DNA from: Pumilibacter muris
Lineage (GTDB): Bacteria; Bacillota; Clostridia; Christensenellales; Pumilibacteraceae
Reading direction: 5' to 3'
Assembly: GCF_943193045.1 (NCBI RefSeq)
Contig: NZ_CALPCN010000008.1
Location: 16,377 to 80,376, forward strand
DNA: 64,000 nt
Below are positions 16,568 through 28,500 of the stretch, piece after piece. Below the pieces are notes generated by a model that ran no database searches, was not told the origin of the DNA, and was given only the letters and a program-made list of their open reading frames with translations. How positions within the stretch are numbered: position 1 is the first letter of the stretch; each line of letters begins with the position of its first letter. Position numbers and translations under genes: made by a program.

Positions 16568-19500
16568 GCTACCGTCCCTCCTTGCGCGTTCGCTTGTGTG
16601 GCGGACGTACCATCAGAGGGCGAATTTCCGCCATCGCCACCGCCCGTTTTTTCCGAATTCTCGGCTTCCGCTTGAACGCGTTTTTTCTTTTTATGCAACA
16701 CAACTTGCGCAACCACGACTCCCGCAGCAACCGCCGACAGTCCCGAAAGCACGCTTACAACAACCACAAACACCGTTTTGCCGCCAACTATGTGCCACTT
16801 GATATACACAACGTCGGTGGTTCCGTCTTCCCATTCGTAGTTAGCGGTGTCGGCAAGAGTAATTTCCGCCGTAAAGTCGCCTCCATAGCTGTAACGATTA
16901 TTCGTTATTTTCATTATGGCGTCGTCGAAGCCGTCGGGAATATAAACAAGCGTTTTGCCGTTCACAACGTAATTTTTGCCGTTAGCCTTAGGACGCGCCA
17001 CTTTCATGCGGGCAACAGTCCAACCGCGCACCGCGTTGCCGTTTTCGTCTGTTTGAACGCCGTCCGCCCAACGGTAGTTGGTTTTGTCTTTCAGAATGAA
17101 TTTCACGGTATATTCGCCCGCGTTAAGAGCCGACACCGTTACGTTGCTGCCGAGCACTTTGGAGTTGCCGTCGTATTCAAGACCCATAACGGCAGAATCG
17201 AAGCCGCTTACGACCGACTGCAATTCGCTTCCCGTAAACGAAGTGTTGGTTTCGTTCAACGTGAGCTGAGGAGCCGCAAGCGTAGCCTTTTGAATTTCGA
17301 ACGAAACGGGTTCGCTCACAAAACCGTTGTAATTTTTGGTTCCCGCAACGGTAAGGCGCACATAGTGCGTGCCCGCGTTCACCGGAACTGACGTAGTCCA
17401 CTTTCCGTTTGCCGAGTCGGAATATTCGAACACATACGCGCTTTCCTCGCCGAACACCGTTTCCGCCGTCGGCAAATTTACTGCGGCGTTATATTGCCCG
17501 TAAGTCCAACCGCCAATCGAGAGCGCCGTTCCGTTTTTAAGACCGTTTGCTGCGGGTAAAATCACGAAATCGAGCTCGCAGGTGTCAACGCTTATGCCCG
17601 CCCATTTCACATTATGGAAGTTGTTGATTTGCAACTTAACCTTATAGGTGCCCGCATCAACGCAGTCGCCTATGTGTTCCACAACGGTGTAAAGTTCGTT
17701 GTCGGTTAGGTTAGACGTAAGCTTTCCGCCCGTGTATGTTTTGCTTTCAACGTTTATTTCGGTTTGCGCGTCTATTTCTTTCTTCTCGATTGTAAACGCA
17801 ATTCCCGTAGAGCCCATAAGCTTGTAGTTGCCGCTAAGCGAACTTTCCGCAGTTACGGTGTATGTGCCCGCAAGATACGGACTTTCGCTCGACGTATTTC
17901 CACCCAAATGTTCCCATTCGCCGTCGTTCGAAACGCCGGAATACACAAACGAGAAGTTCGCGCCCGTAACCGAATCGGTTATGTCGGCGCCCGTATCAGC
18001 CCTGTAAACGTTAGTTACCGACGCATTTGGCAATATGTTCCTCTCGCCCGTGTAAGTGGCGCCGTCTTGCTTTATAGCAATGCGGATTTCAAGCGGCTTA
18101 ATCACATATTTGTCGGCGGAGAAGCTAACGCTGTAATTCTTGTTAGACGCGGTCGCCGTAATTTCGTATTCGCCCGCGTTGTCGCCTTGCTTCGCGTTTA
18201 CTTTCGCGGTAAGTCCGAGCGAAGCCAAATCGTCGGTATAAGCAAGTTTGTCGTTTATGTTCAAGTTGTACGAAACATCCGATTCGTTTATTTCGTCGCC
18301 GTAGAACGAGGAGGCTCCGTGCACCCAAACTCTCACGGTTTTGGGGCTAACGGTAAACTTTCCGACTTGCGCCATTACAACATAGTTAGCGGCGGAAAGA
18401 CCTTTCACAATGTCGGTGCCCGGTTTGGTTTCGAGCATAAAATCGTAGCCGCCGTCTTTAACAACGGGTTGCTCGGGAATACTTCCCTGCAAGAACTTGA
18501 TGCCGTTCAGATTTCCCAACACACTGCTTACGGTTTCGTTGTCATAGTAGAATGTTCCCGATATAACGCACTCGAAGCTTGCCGTGCTTTGCGAATAAGT
18601 CTCGCCGTATTCGGCATTGCCGCTCGGGGTTGCGTAAAGCGTGGCTTTATTTATTTTAAGCGTGCCCGTAACGTTATTTGCGGAATTAAAGTTGTCGCCC
18701 GAAGAGCTCTCAACCTTAATCCAATAATCGCCCGCGTTTTTAGGCGCGGTTTCGCTCCACGAAGTAACTGCCGAAACGGATGCGAAATCTTTTTGATTCG
18801 CGTAATAATATGTTATCGCGCCGCCGAACTTAGCCGTTGCCGTAAGCTTATTCGCGTAAGGCGTACCGTACACGGTTTGAACGTTGTTGTCGTTCCAAGT
18901 AAGCGCATTGCTCGCCTTGCCTATCGTCCACACAAGGGTAACGTTTTTGTCGGCGTCGAGCGCGGTTCCAGTTTTCCAAATATAGTTGTCGAAGCCGTCG
19001 GGATTTATAAGCCCGAATGTAACGCTGTACTGCTTTGCGTCCACAGCCGAAAGCGTTCCGTCGTAGCTTACGTTCAATCCCTGCGTGCCCGCGGAAACTC
19101 TCATGCACACAGGCAAATAGTTAAGCACGCTTACCGAAAGCACACTGCCTGTATATTCGTAACCGCTCGGGTTCAAATCGAGCTCGGGCGCGGTTATTTG
19201 CGCTGACGACACGCGGAACAAATAGTATGCCGAACGGTTCGTAAAGTCGGCGTTGCCCGCAAAGTAAGCGCGCACAACGTAATAGCCCGCATTCACGGGA
19301 ACAACTCCTGTAAACGACAGCCCCGTTAAGAACGCGGAAGTGTTTTCCACTATTGTTCCTTCTTCGGGGAATTCCGTTATCGGAGAATCCTTACCTACCC
19401 AAGCGTAGGTAAACGTAATTTCTCCCTGAATACCGTCGGTAAGTTTTGCGGTGGGCGTGTTAACCGAAGCGTCATACTCGTTATACGTCCACGATTTTAT

Positions 19501-22500
19501 TGTAAAGTCGATAATTTCCGCTCTGCTCGCAGTAACGCGGAACTCGAAGTAAATATTATCGACACCCTCCGGCCACTTATAGTTTCTTGCGGCGTTTTGG
19601 TTAAATTTAAGACCTATAGTAAAAGTGCCCGACGAGTAAACCGAAATAACGACGCTGTCCGCGTTAACCGTCACTTTGTCTTCCCTGACGTCGGCGGGAG
19701 CCGAAGTATCGCTACCGAGCGTAAACGAAGCTATATCCATTATGGCTTTTATATATCCCGCCAAAGTGTTGGTTTGCTCGGGTTCGTCTTGATTGTAAGT
19801 GGGGGCGTTGCCTTCGCTATTTCCGCTCCAACGAACGTTTCTTATTTCCTTTTGCGTAACACCGTATTTAAGAGTAAGAGCGTCGCCGCGCGCGGTTGCC
19901 GAAACAAACTTGTTTATTCCTCCTTCCGTAACGTATTCGTCCGCGTCAGACTTAAACAAATAGTCGCGGTTATCGGCACCTATGCCGTTAGTTTTTATGC
20001 TTACGGTAACGGTGTAATCGCCCGCTTTGGTAGGCGCCGCACCAACCGAATTAGCGTCGGTTGCGGCGGTGCTGTAAGAGCGCTCGAATTTGGGAGCGAA
20101 CTCGTCGCTCGAATTGCCAACTCCGAAAAACTCTATTCGAGCGTCGTGTTCGGCACCGTATTCGCCTCCGTGATAGTCAACCGCACCGCCTATTTCGTCT
20201 TCGGTGTATTCCCTATCGAACGTTGTGGCTGTTATGTAGCGCGGGGTTATGGCAAGCGCGCAAGAAACGTAAGTAACATCGTAGTTGGTAAACGTAAGAC
20301 CGCTCGCGCTCACGGTATACGATTCGCCCACATGACCGTCGTATGCAACATACTGTTTTCCGGTACCGTTCAGCTTCGAAGCATAAACTATTTGACCCGA
20401 AACGGTACCGCTTTTAAGAGCGCCGGCGCCAAACTCGTCGCCCTCGCCCGTAAGCCATCCGCTGTAACGCACGGTATAAAGTTTGGTGGCGTCTTCGCCG
20501 TATACAACGCTTACTCTTTGCGCAAACTCGTTTTCGATTACCGAACCCGCTTTAACGGTGAGAGCAAGTTTTTTAATTACATAAGTCGGGCGGTTTTCTC
20601 CGTCTAACGTGTTGCCGCTCGAATTTACGAACGACACTTTATAGTTCCTATTCTCGCAAAGCGCGTCCATAAAATAAGTTTCGGCGTCGGTAGGATTACC
20701 GAATTCGAATTTCAATCCAAGCGATTCGATTGTGTCGCCGCTCATGCCGAACGCTTTGCTTCCGTAATTTTTGCCGCTTTCGTCGGCGCTCGTATCAACG
20801 CCGAAGAATTTGTTGAGCGTGCTCAAAGTTTTAAGCGCGTTGTTAAGCGTGCTTTCATGGTCGGCTTCGCCCGTGTAGTTGCGCGTAGCTTCCGAAACGC
20901 CGTTGTTCGCGCCGAACGCGGTAACAAAAATTTCGCGCTCAACCACTTTAACGGTTCCGTCGTTGAATATAACATTATAGTTATAAGCGATTATTCCGCT
21001 CGGTTTTACTCCGAAAGTTTTGTCTAACACCGCATCGGCTGTGCCGAGCGCGTTGTTGTAGTCGGACGCAGTGAAAGTAAGTCCGCTGTCGATGAAATCG
21101 GAGTTGCCTTTTTCCGTTGCGATTTTAGCGGCAACGTCGGCGTCGGACACGCCTTCTATGCCGTAGGTAACGCCAACGTTTTTCACTCGCGCGCCGTCGG
21201 CTGCAAACGGAGCGCCGTATTGCACCGTTATATTTTTATTTGCGTAAACGCTTAACCGTCCGCGTTCAACGGTGAACGTAAACTCGAAATAAGTTTTCGA
21301 CGAATCCGCGAATTCGTAGTTGGCTGCGTCGGTAAGACTTATTTTCACAGTGTACAAGCCCGCGTTTTTCGCAGTGAGCATATATTCGCCCACTTGCATG
21401 TAGCTGCCGCCCACGCCGAAATCGGGAACGGCAGTATTATAGGTAAGACGCGAAGTTCCGCCGTTGTTCGCAACGATTTCGGCAAGACTTACGCTTTGCG
21501 TAAGCACCTTATTGCCCGCAAAGTCGGTCCAACCGTTGTAGCTTGCAACGGTGAAATCATTGTCGGAGCCGCCGTATGTAACTTTTACGGCAGAACTCGC
21601 CACAGGATTTACAACTACCGTTTTGCTTACTTTAAACTTCTCCGACGTTTTGTTAAGCGAATAGTTGGTCCATTCCGCATCGAGCGCGATATGAACGGTA
21701 TATTCGCCCTCGTTTATCGGGCTGTTCACCGCTTTTCCTTTTTTATCGGTGTAAGAAACGGAATAAGTCACGTTCTCGTTGTTCACTATGTTGTCGAAAA
21801 CGTAAGATACCGAATATGCCGCGCCGTTATAGTAGTGCGCTGCGGCAAGAGCCGAACCGCTGTTCGCCTTATCGGGCTGAGCGTTTTCCACCGAACCCGT
21901 TACAGTAAGAGTGCGCGGGTAAATAGAGTGAGGAACCGACTGCGCGCCCGAAACGTAGTTTGGATTGTTCGAACGGAACACAACAACATAACTGCCCGCG
22001 TTCACGGGAGCGCCCGCAAGCGGCGTGTTTTGGTCGGCGGCGGCATAATATTGCGGCTCGAAAGTAATGCTGTCGTTGCCGTAAGCCGTAGCTTTAAAAT
22101 GCTTGCCGATGCCGTCGTAGGTTGTGGCGTCGCTCGTCGTGTATTTATCGGTGCACTCGGCGTCTTTATAAGGACCCGTTATATTCATGCTAAGCGCCGC
22201 TTTCTGAATTGTGAAAGTTGCGTCTTGCCAAGTAAGAGCATAATCGGATGCGTAACCGCTCGCAAACACCAACGAAATCGCATAGTCGGCAGCGCTGTTC
22301 GTGCGGTTGGAAAATTCGCATTCCTCGTGTTTGAAAGCGTCGGTTACAAGAGAGAACACTTTTTGAACTTCGTCAAACACATATTCCGTTCCCGCTTCTA
22401 TTTGCGCGCCGTCTTTAAGGTCGCCGACGTAAATCGTTCCGCTCGTAACGCTGAACGTGAGCGCTTCGGGAGTTTCTTCCGTGTAACTCGCTCCGTTCCA

Positions 22501-25500
22501 TTCGCCGAGCAAGTCGAAGTGATTGCTCTTGTTTTGAATTTGAATCGTTACGGGACGCGGCGTAACCGTAAGCGTACCCGTTTCAAAAGTTACAGAATAG
22601 TTCGACATAGCCGAAACATAAGCGGACTGAGACGCGTCGCTTATATTAGCCGTGTAGCCTCCCTCTTTCACAGAGCCGCTTCCGTGCCCAACCGCGTAAT
22701 CGTCGGTAAATTCGGGAGTAACGTTAAACTGCCCGAGCGTTTCGGCGGTTGTGCCGTTTGTAACGAGTCCGTCTGCCACAACGCTATACACGGGTTCTTC
22801 GCCGTATACCGTCGTCGCGTCGTCAACCTTAACGGTTACCGATTTTTTGGAAACCTCGAACACGCGAACCGAAGTTGCGGCAGTATAGTTTTCGGTGCCG
22901 TCTACCGTGAAAGTAAGCTTATAGAAGCCCGCGTTAAAGTTGCCCGCGTTAAACACGCTTTCGAACCAATCGTTAAAGTTTTCGGTTACGGTAGTTGCGT
23001 CAACGGTTTCGCCCGTAGCGCCAGCGCTTGCAAAGTATTCGAGCGTAACGTTAATTGCGGGAAGCTCGCGCGTGAACAGCAATTCGGGTTTAACCACTCT
23101 ATGGCTGCCCGACGCGTTGTTGTAGCCGTCGGGGTTAAAGGCGGCGTCGTATTTTCCGTAAGTCCATGCCGACGCCGAAATCGCGTCTATATCGCCAAAC
23201 ACAACGTTAGCTTTTTCGAACGCGAAAGGAGTTTTAAACTCGTTGTTCGCATTATCGATTTGAACGGTTTTTTCAAACTCTTGGGCATTATGGTTTTGCG
23301 CTTCTATGCGGCAATGCACATAGTAAATTCCGGCGTTGCTCAATTCGGGCATTGTGCCGAGCACGCCATCGCCGTTACCGTTCTCGCCCCAGTTCACTGT
23401 TTCGCCCTTCGTTTTGCTCACATAATAGAACACCGAATACGAGGAGCCGTCAACGGTTTTAGCCGCGTCGCCCGCGTTAAAGCCTTCGCTTTCTCCGAAA
23501 ATAAGAACTTCATGCTCGTTCTCGTCGTATTTTTCGGGCGTAGTTTCGCCATAAGCGGTTATATTGCCGTTAAGAGCGAGCGAGGCGGGAGTTATTTCAT
23601 AGACGCCGGCTTTTCCGCTTTGCTCGCCGCCGCTCCATGAACCGGTGTAAGTAATAGCGTAGCCTGCGGCAAAAGCTCCGTTCGCCGCAACGATTGCGTA
23701 TTTTCCCACTTTATTCGTCGTAGCGTTAGCGCCCGTAACCGAATCGGTAAACGGCATAGACGCGTCGGACGAAAGCGTGAATATTTCGCTCAAATCGTCT
23801 TTATGGTAAATTTCCACAACGGCGCCGTTATAAACGGATTTTGCGGAAGTCGTAACGCTCGCGGTAAGCTCTTTTAACTCCGCATTATAAACGCTGTCTT
23901 TATTCTCTATTTGCACATTTAAAGGAAGTTCTTTTACGGTAAGCGTGCCGCCGCCGTTGCCGAAAGTATAGTTTTTGGAAACGAGCAAATCGAAATTAAA
24001 TTCGAACGTATATTCGCCAACTTCGCCGCCCGCAACATATTGCACGCCGTTCTTTTTAGCCGTATACGAGAAAGTGCCTTTCAGTCCGAATTCTTCGGCA
24101 TTGTTTTTAAACGCCGTTTCGTCTTGCCCCTTAAAGTCCGTAACGGTGTACATTCCGCCCGCAATCAAGCCGCTTATATTCATCAAATAGCCGCTTGCGT
24201 TATAGCTTTCGGGAGCGATTTCACCGAAGAATATTTCGAGGTTTGCCGACACGCTGAGCACGGCTTTTTCGATTTTAACGGTTACGGTAGCAAATTTGCC
24301 GTCCTCTTTATAGAATGCGGTGTTGTGATTGGCGGCGATTACTTTAACGAAGTAATGCCATTCGCCCGCGTCTTTTTTAAGCTCGACTTCGGAGTATTTT
24401 TTCCACACAAGTGTTTCGGGCAGGTTCTCCGTTTTGTCGGCGGAGTCCACTTCCGCCACCCACCATTCTACTTCGGAATCGTCAACCGTTTTAGCCGACT
24501 TCGTGCTTAAAGCGTTATAAGCGGTCGCGTCGTAGGTGTCCGAATGACCCGTAGCCGAAATCGCGGTAATTTCCGCATTGGTAATTTCATACGGAAGCGC
24601 GGTAAAATTCACGGTGTAGTTGCCGCCCAAGTAGCCCGAAACGCTCGAAATATCTTTAAGCGTAACTAAGTAATTATTTCCCGCAGGCGAACCTTTTGCC
24701 GCCGCGTTGCCGCTTGCGTCGACAACATGCAATTCGAACACAAGAGAGTCGGGAACGCCGTTAGCGAGCGCGGGAGCGCCCGTAGCCACGTTAGTAGAAT
24801 CAAGCTTAACGCTGTACACATTGCGGTCGAACGTTAAAAGGTCGGCGTAATATACGCTTTCGAGTTCTACGCCGCTCTTAACCGTTACCGTTATTTCGCG
24901 CTTTACAATAGCGAACGCGCCTTCGGTAACGCTAAGTTCGTAGTTATCCGTGTTATTGATTTTGGGAACAACGCGGTAGTTATTCCCCACCGTCGACGAG
25001 GAAGTCACCTCGTTGTTGCCTAAGTCGAGAATTTGCACGACAACATATTCGTTGCTCCATGTGTTCGGAAGCGTAGTTTGGTCAAAGCCGCCCGTAAAAG
25101 TCCAAGCTTTTTCAGTAGCGGTAACGCTCTCGCCGTAAACGTGATTATTTACGCTCGTGCCCGTAACGAAAACCGTAAACTTTTTAATAAGCAACTCGCC
25201 GCTAACGTTCACTCCGTCGAACGTATAATTATCGGCGTCGCTAACTGCGGTAACTTTAACGTTATAAGGTATCGCGTTGCCATGCGTGTCGGTTTTAACG
25301 TTTATAGGCTTGCCGAACGTGTCAACCGCGTAACCGCCGTCGGAAAGCGTCACGGTAAGCTCGGGAACAGAGGCGTCGCCCGCCGCGCTTCTGTCGGGCG
25401 CGTTGGTTACGGTTGCGGTTGCAATATGCCCGTTGCCGTCGTAAGTAGCTTCGGTGTCGCTCCAAGCAAACGCAACCGCGCGTTTTGCAACAACAAAATT

Positions 25501-28500
25501 CTCCACTACAAACGAGCGGTCTTGATAGTCCGACTCTTTGCCGCCGTTCGCGCGGAAAGTGATGTTAACGTTAACGGTATATGTGCCCGCCGCCCAAGGC
25601 AAACCGTTTTCGAGGTCGGTAACAACATTGCCGCTCGAATCTTTAAACAAAACGGTTATTGCGTAATTTTCCGTCTTGTCGAGATTCGCAAGACTTTCTA
25701 TTCCGTCGATTTGAAGCTGAGTGCTGTTCTCGGCGGTAAGGTCCCCCGCCTTAAATTCGCCCGTAAGCTCCCTTGCGGTGCCGCCGAAACCGTTTTCGCC
25801 GAACGTGTAGCCGTTCATAGTAACGTTGAGCGCAAGAAGCTGTTTCGTAATCGCCCAATGCAAATACACCGCCACACCGTCGGTTTCGTTATAAACGATT
25901 GTGCCGTATTTGTTGTTAACGGGTTCGAGCGCGCTTCCCGCTTGGTCGGCAACGTTCTCAATCCATTCGTAGTTATATTCGTTGTCGGCATTCACGGTAA
26001 GCTTGGCGTAATATTGCCTACGCACGTTAAACGTGCCGCCTGCGGTCGCATAAGTTCCGTCGTCGTTCACAACGCCGTATTCAACGTTGTAGGCTACGGT
26101 ATGCGTTCCCACAGTAACGCTTCCGCTAAACGCATTGTCGGGCTTACGTTCCGCTCCCGTCTCGTCAATTTGCAAAGCGCGGTATTCGCCGAGCGCGGGC
26201 GCGGTAAGTTGCATTCTTTGCACCGTAATCGCGGCGGCTTCGTATTCGTAGTTGCCGACAAAAGCAAAATCTTCCGCTTTGCCGTCGCCGCTCCAACAAT
26301 AGTTATTGCTGTCTGCAAGCGTGAAAGTAACGGTGTAAGTGCCCGCATTCGTATAAGAGAACACGCCGCTTTCTATTGCGAGCGAAGCGCCGCTAACGGC
26401 AGCGTTGTTAAGCCAAGCATTCTTTCCCGAAACCGTTACGCTCACGCCGTCTTCGGGGAGAGCGCCGAGCCAAGTATTCCAATCCGAACCGGAAACTTCG
26501 AAGTTAAGAGTTTGAGTGCTGCCGTTAAACGTTCCGCCGTCGGTTACCGAAGTAGGCGCAATTATTTCTTTCTTTTTAACGGTGAACGTATGTTGTTTAT
26601 CTGCGGCGGCGGAAGGAAGCGCGTAGTTTGCGATATAATCGCCGATAAAGCCCGTCGCTTCGGCAGTCCAACGCCCCGCGTTCACTCCCGCGCCGTCGGC
26701 TGTCTCAACGATTTTGCCTACGTTTACTTCTACTTTGCCAACGTCGGCGGTAGCCAAACCTTTAATTTCTGCGGTAGGCTTATGAGCGGAACCGTCGTAA
26801 ATAAATGAATCGTCGCGCCATTCGAGTTCTATCGTGAGCGGGTCGATTATAACGGTGTATTCGAATTCCTGTTTTTTGTTCCCCTCCGACGCGTCTTTCC
26901 ATTCGTAGTTCTCGTCGGGCTTAATCAAAACTTTATAGCCGCCCGAAACTACGTTGCGCATTGCGGCAGTGTTGCCCGAATAGGTAATCTGCACAATAAG
27001 CTTGCAGTCGGAACCCGCCATATAGTTGGCTTCCCAATTCTTCACAAAGTCGCCGAACAAATATTCAGCCGCCTTATAGGTTACGGTGATTGTGTTGCCC
27101 GAAACGGTTATAGCCGCGCCGAACTCCGACGGGCTTTTAAACTCGATAGCTTCTAACCCCGCCGACGTAACCGTGAACGGCTTAACGTAGCCCGAAATCG
27201 GCTCGGCGCAGAAGTTCGCCGCACCCGTACCGCCGTAAGTAAGCTTAACGTAGTAAGTTCCAGCCGCAGTAACGCTCTCCGCTTCGCCCGAAGTGCAATC
27301 TTCGTTGGCGTAAACTTTCGCCGAAAGCGTAAGCGTGCCCGCCGAAACTTCGGTTTCGGTAACGGTGCCCGCAGTAGCTACGGGTTTAGGCGCATGGGCG
27401 GAACCGTCGTAAATGAAGTTCGTTTGGTCCCATGCAAATTGTATTTCTTGTCTTTCGAGAGTGTATGTAAGCGAAAGGTCGGCGGTATGGTTGCTCTCCT
27501 CGCCGTCCGCGAGCCACTCGTAATTATTTTTGTCGGTAAGCTCAACCGTAACGGTATACGTTCCCGCTTCGGTAACTCCGAAAGCGTTGCCCGACTCGGG
27601 AAGAGTAACGGTTATTGCAGTATTTTTGCCGTCGAGCGTTTTTCCCGCAATAGCCGATATGCGCATAGCCGAAGTATCGAAGCCCGCGCCGCCTACCGTT
27701 ACGGCGTGTTGCGTTCCGTTGTATTTGCCCAAATCGCCGCTTGCTACTAACTGCGCGAGCGCCTTTTTGGCAATTTCATATTCCGCAAGTTCGATTTTAT
27801 CGTCCGACTGCGCAACGCTCCATTCGTAATTACTTGCATAGCTCGCGTTTACAGTGATTGTAACGGTGTAAGAGCCCGCCTCTTTGATTTGAACCGTTCC
27901 TGCGGTTGCGTCTATTATTATGTCGGAAGCGGATATTGCCGTAGCTCCGTCGAAACGCACTCCCGAAACCGCAACGCTAAGGAATTCCCCGCCCGTTTTG
28001 GTTTTATCGCCGTTCACAAGCACGGAATTCCAATTTCTAAGCGTGATTGTGTGAGCGCTGCCGGAATAAACGGCGTTTAACGGAGCGTCGATTGCAACAA
28101 CTGCAATCTGCGCTTTATTTACCGTGATTTGCGCATAAGCTATAGGAAGATTATAGTCTATGGGCTCGCCGTTTTCGTCAAGTTCGCCAAAAGTTCCCGC
28201 GTCAGGTTGCAACTCGGTTTCGAATTTCGCAAAGTAAGTCCCCGCATCCCATTCGTTAAAAGCTCTCGTTTCTTCCGTAGCCGAAGGCTTACCGTTAGAA
28301 TCCGCTTTATAATACGCTGTGGGCGCGTTTTTAACGTTCACATATTCGCTACCGCCGTTCCCGAGCTTTTTATTGATTGCGTAAAAACCGAAATCGGCGA
28401 GTTCTTTATTCTCTCCGTAATAAAAGCTCGCGCTCGTCATATCGAAACTGAGCGAAAGTTTGTTGATTACAAATTCAACCGACACTTTACCCGCCGTAAC

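Noticed and set aside
16564..16700. LPxTG sorting signal at the C-terminus of the 4,900-residue protein
   Set aside because: No LPxTG-like motif precedes the C-terminal membrane helix, and the tail after the helix is too long for a sorting signal.
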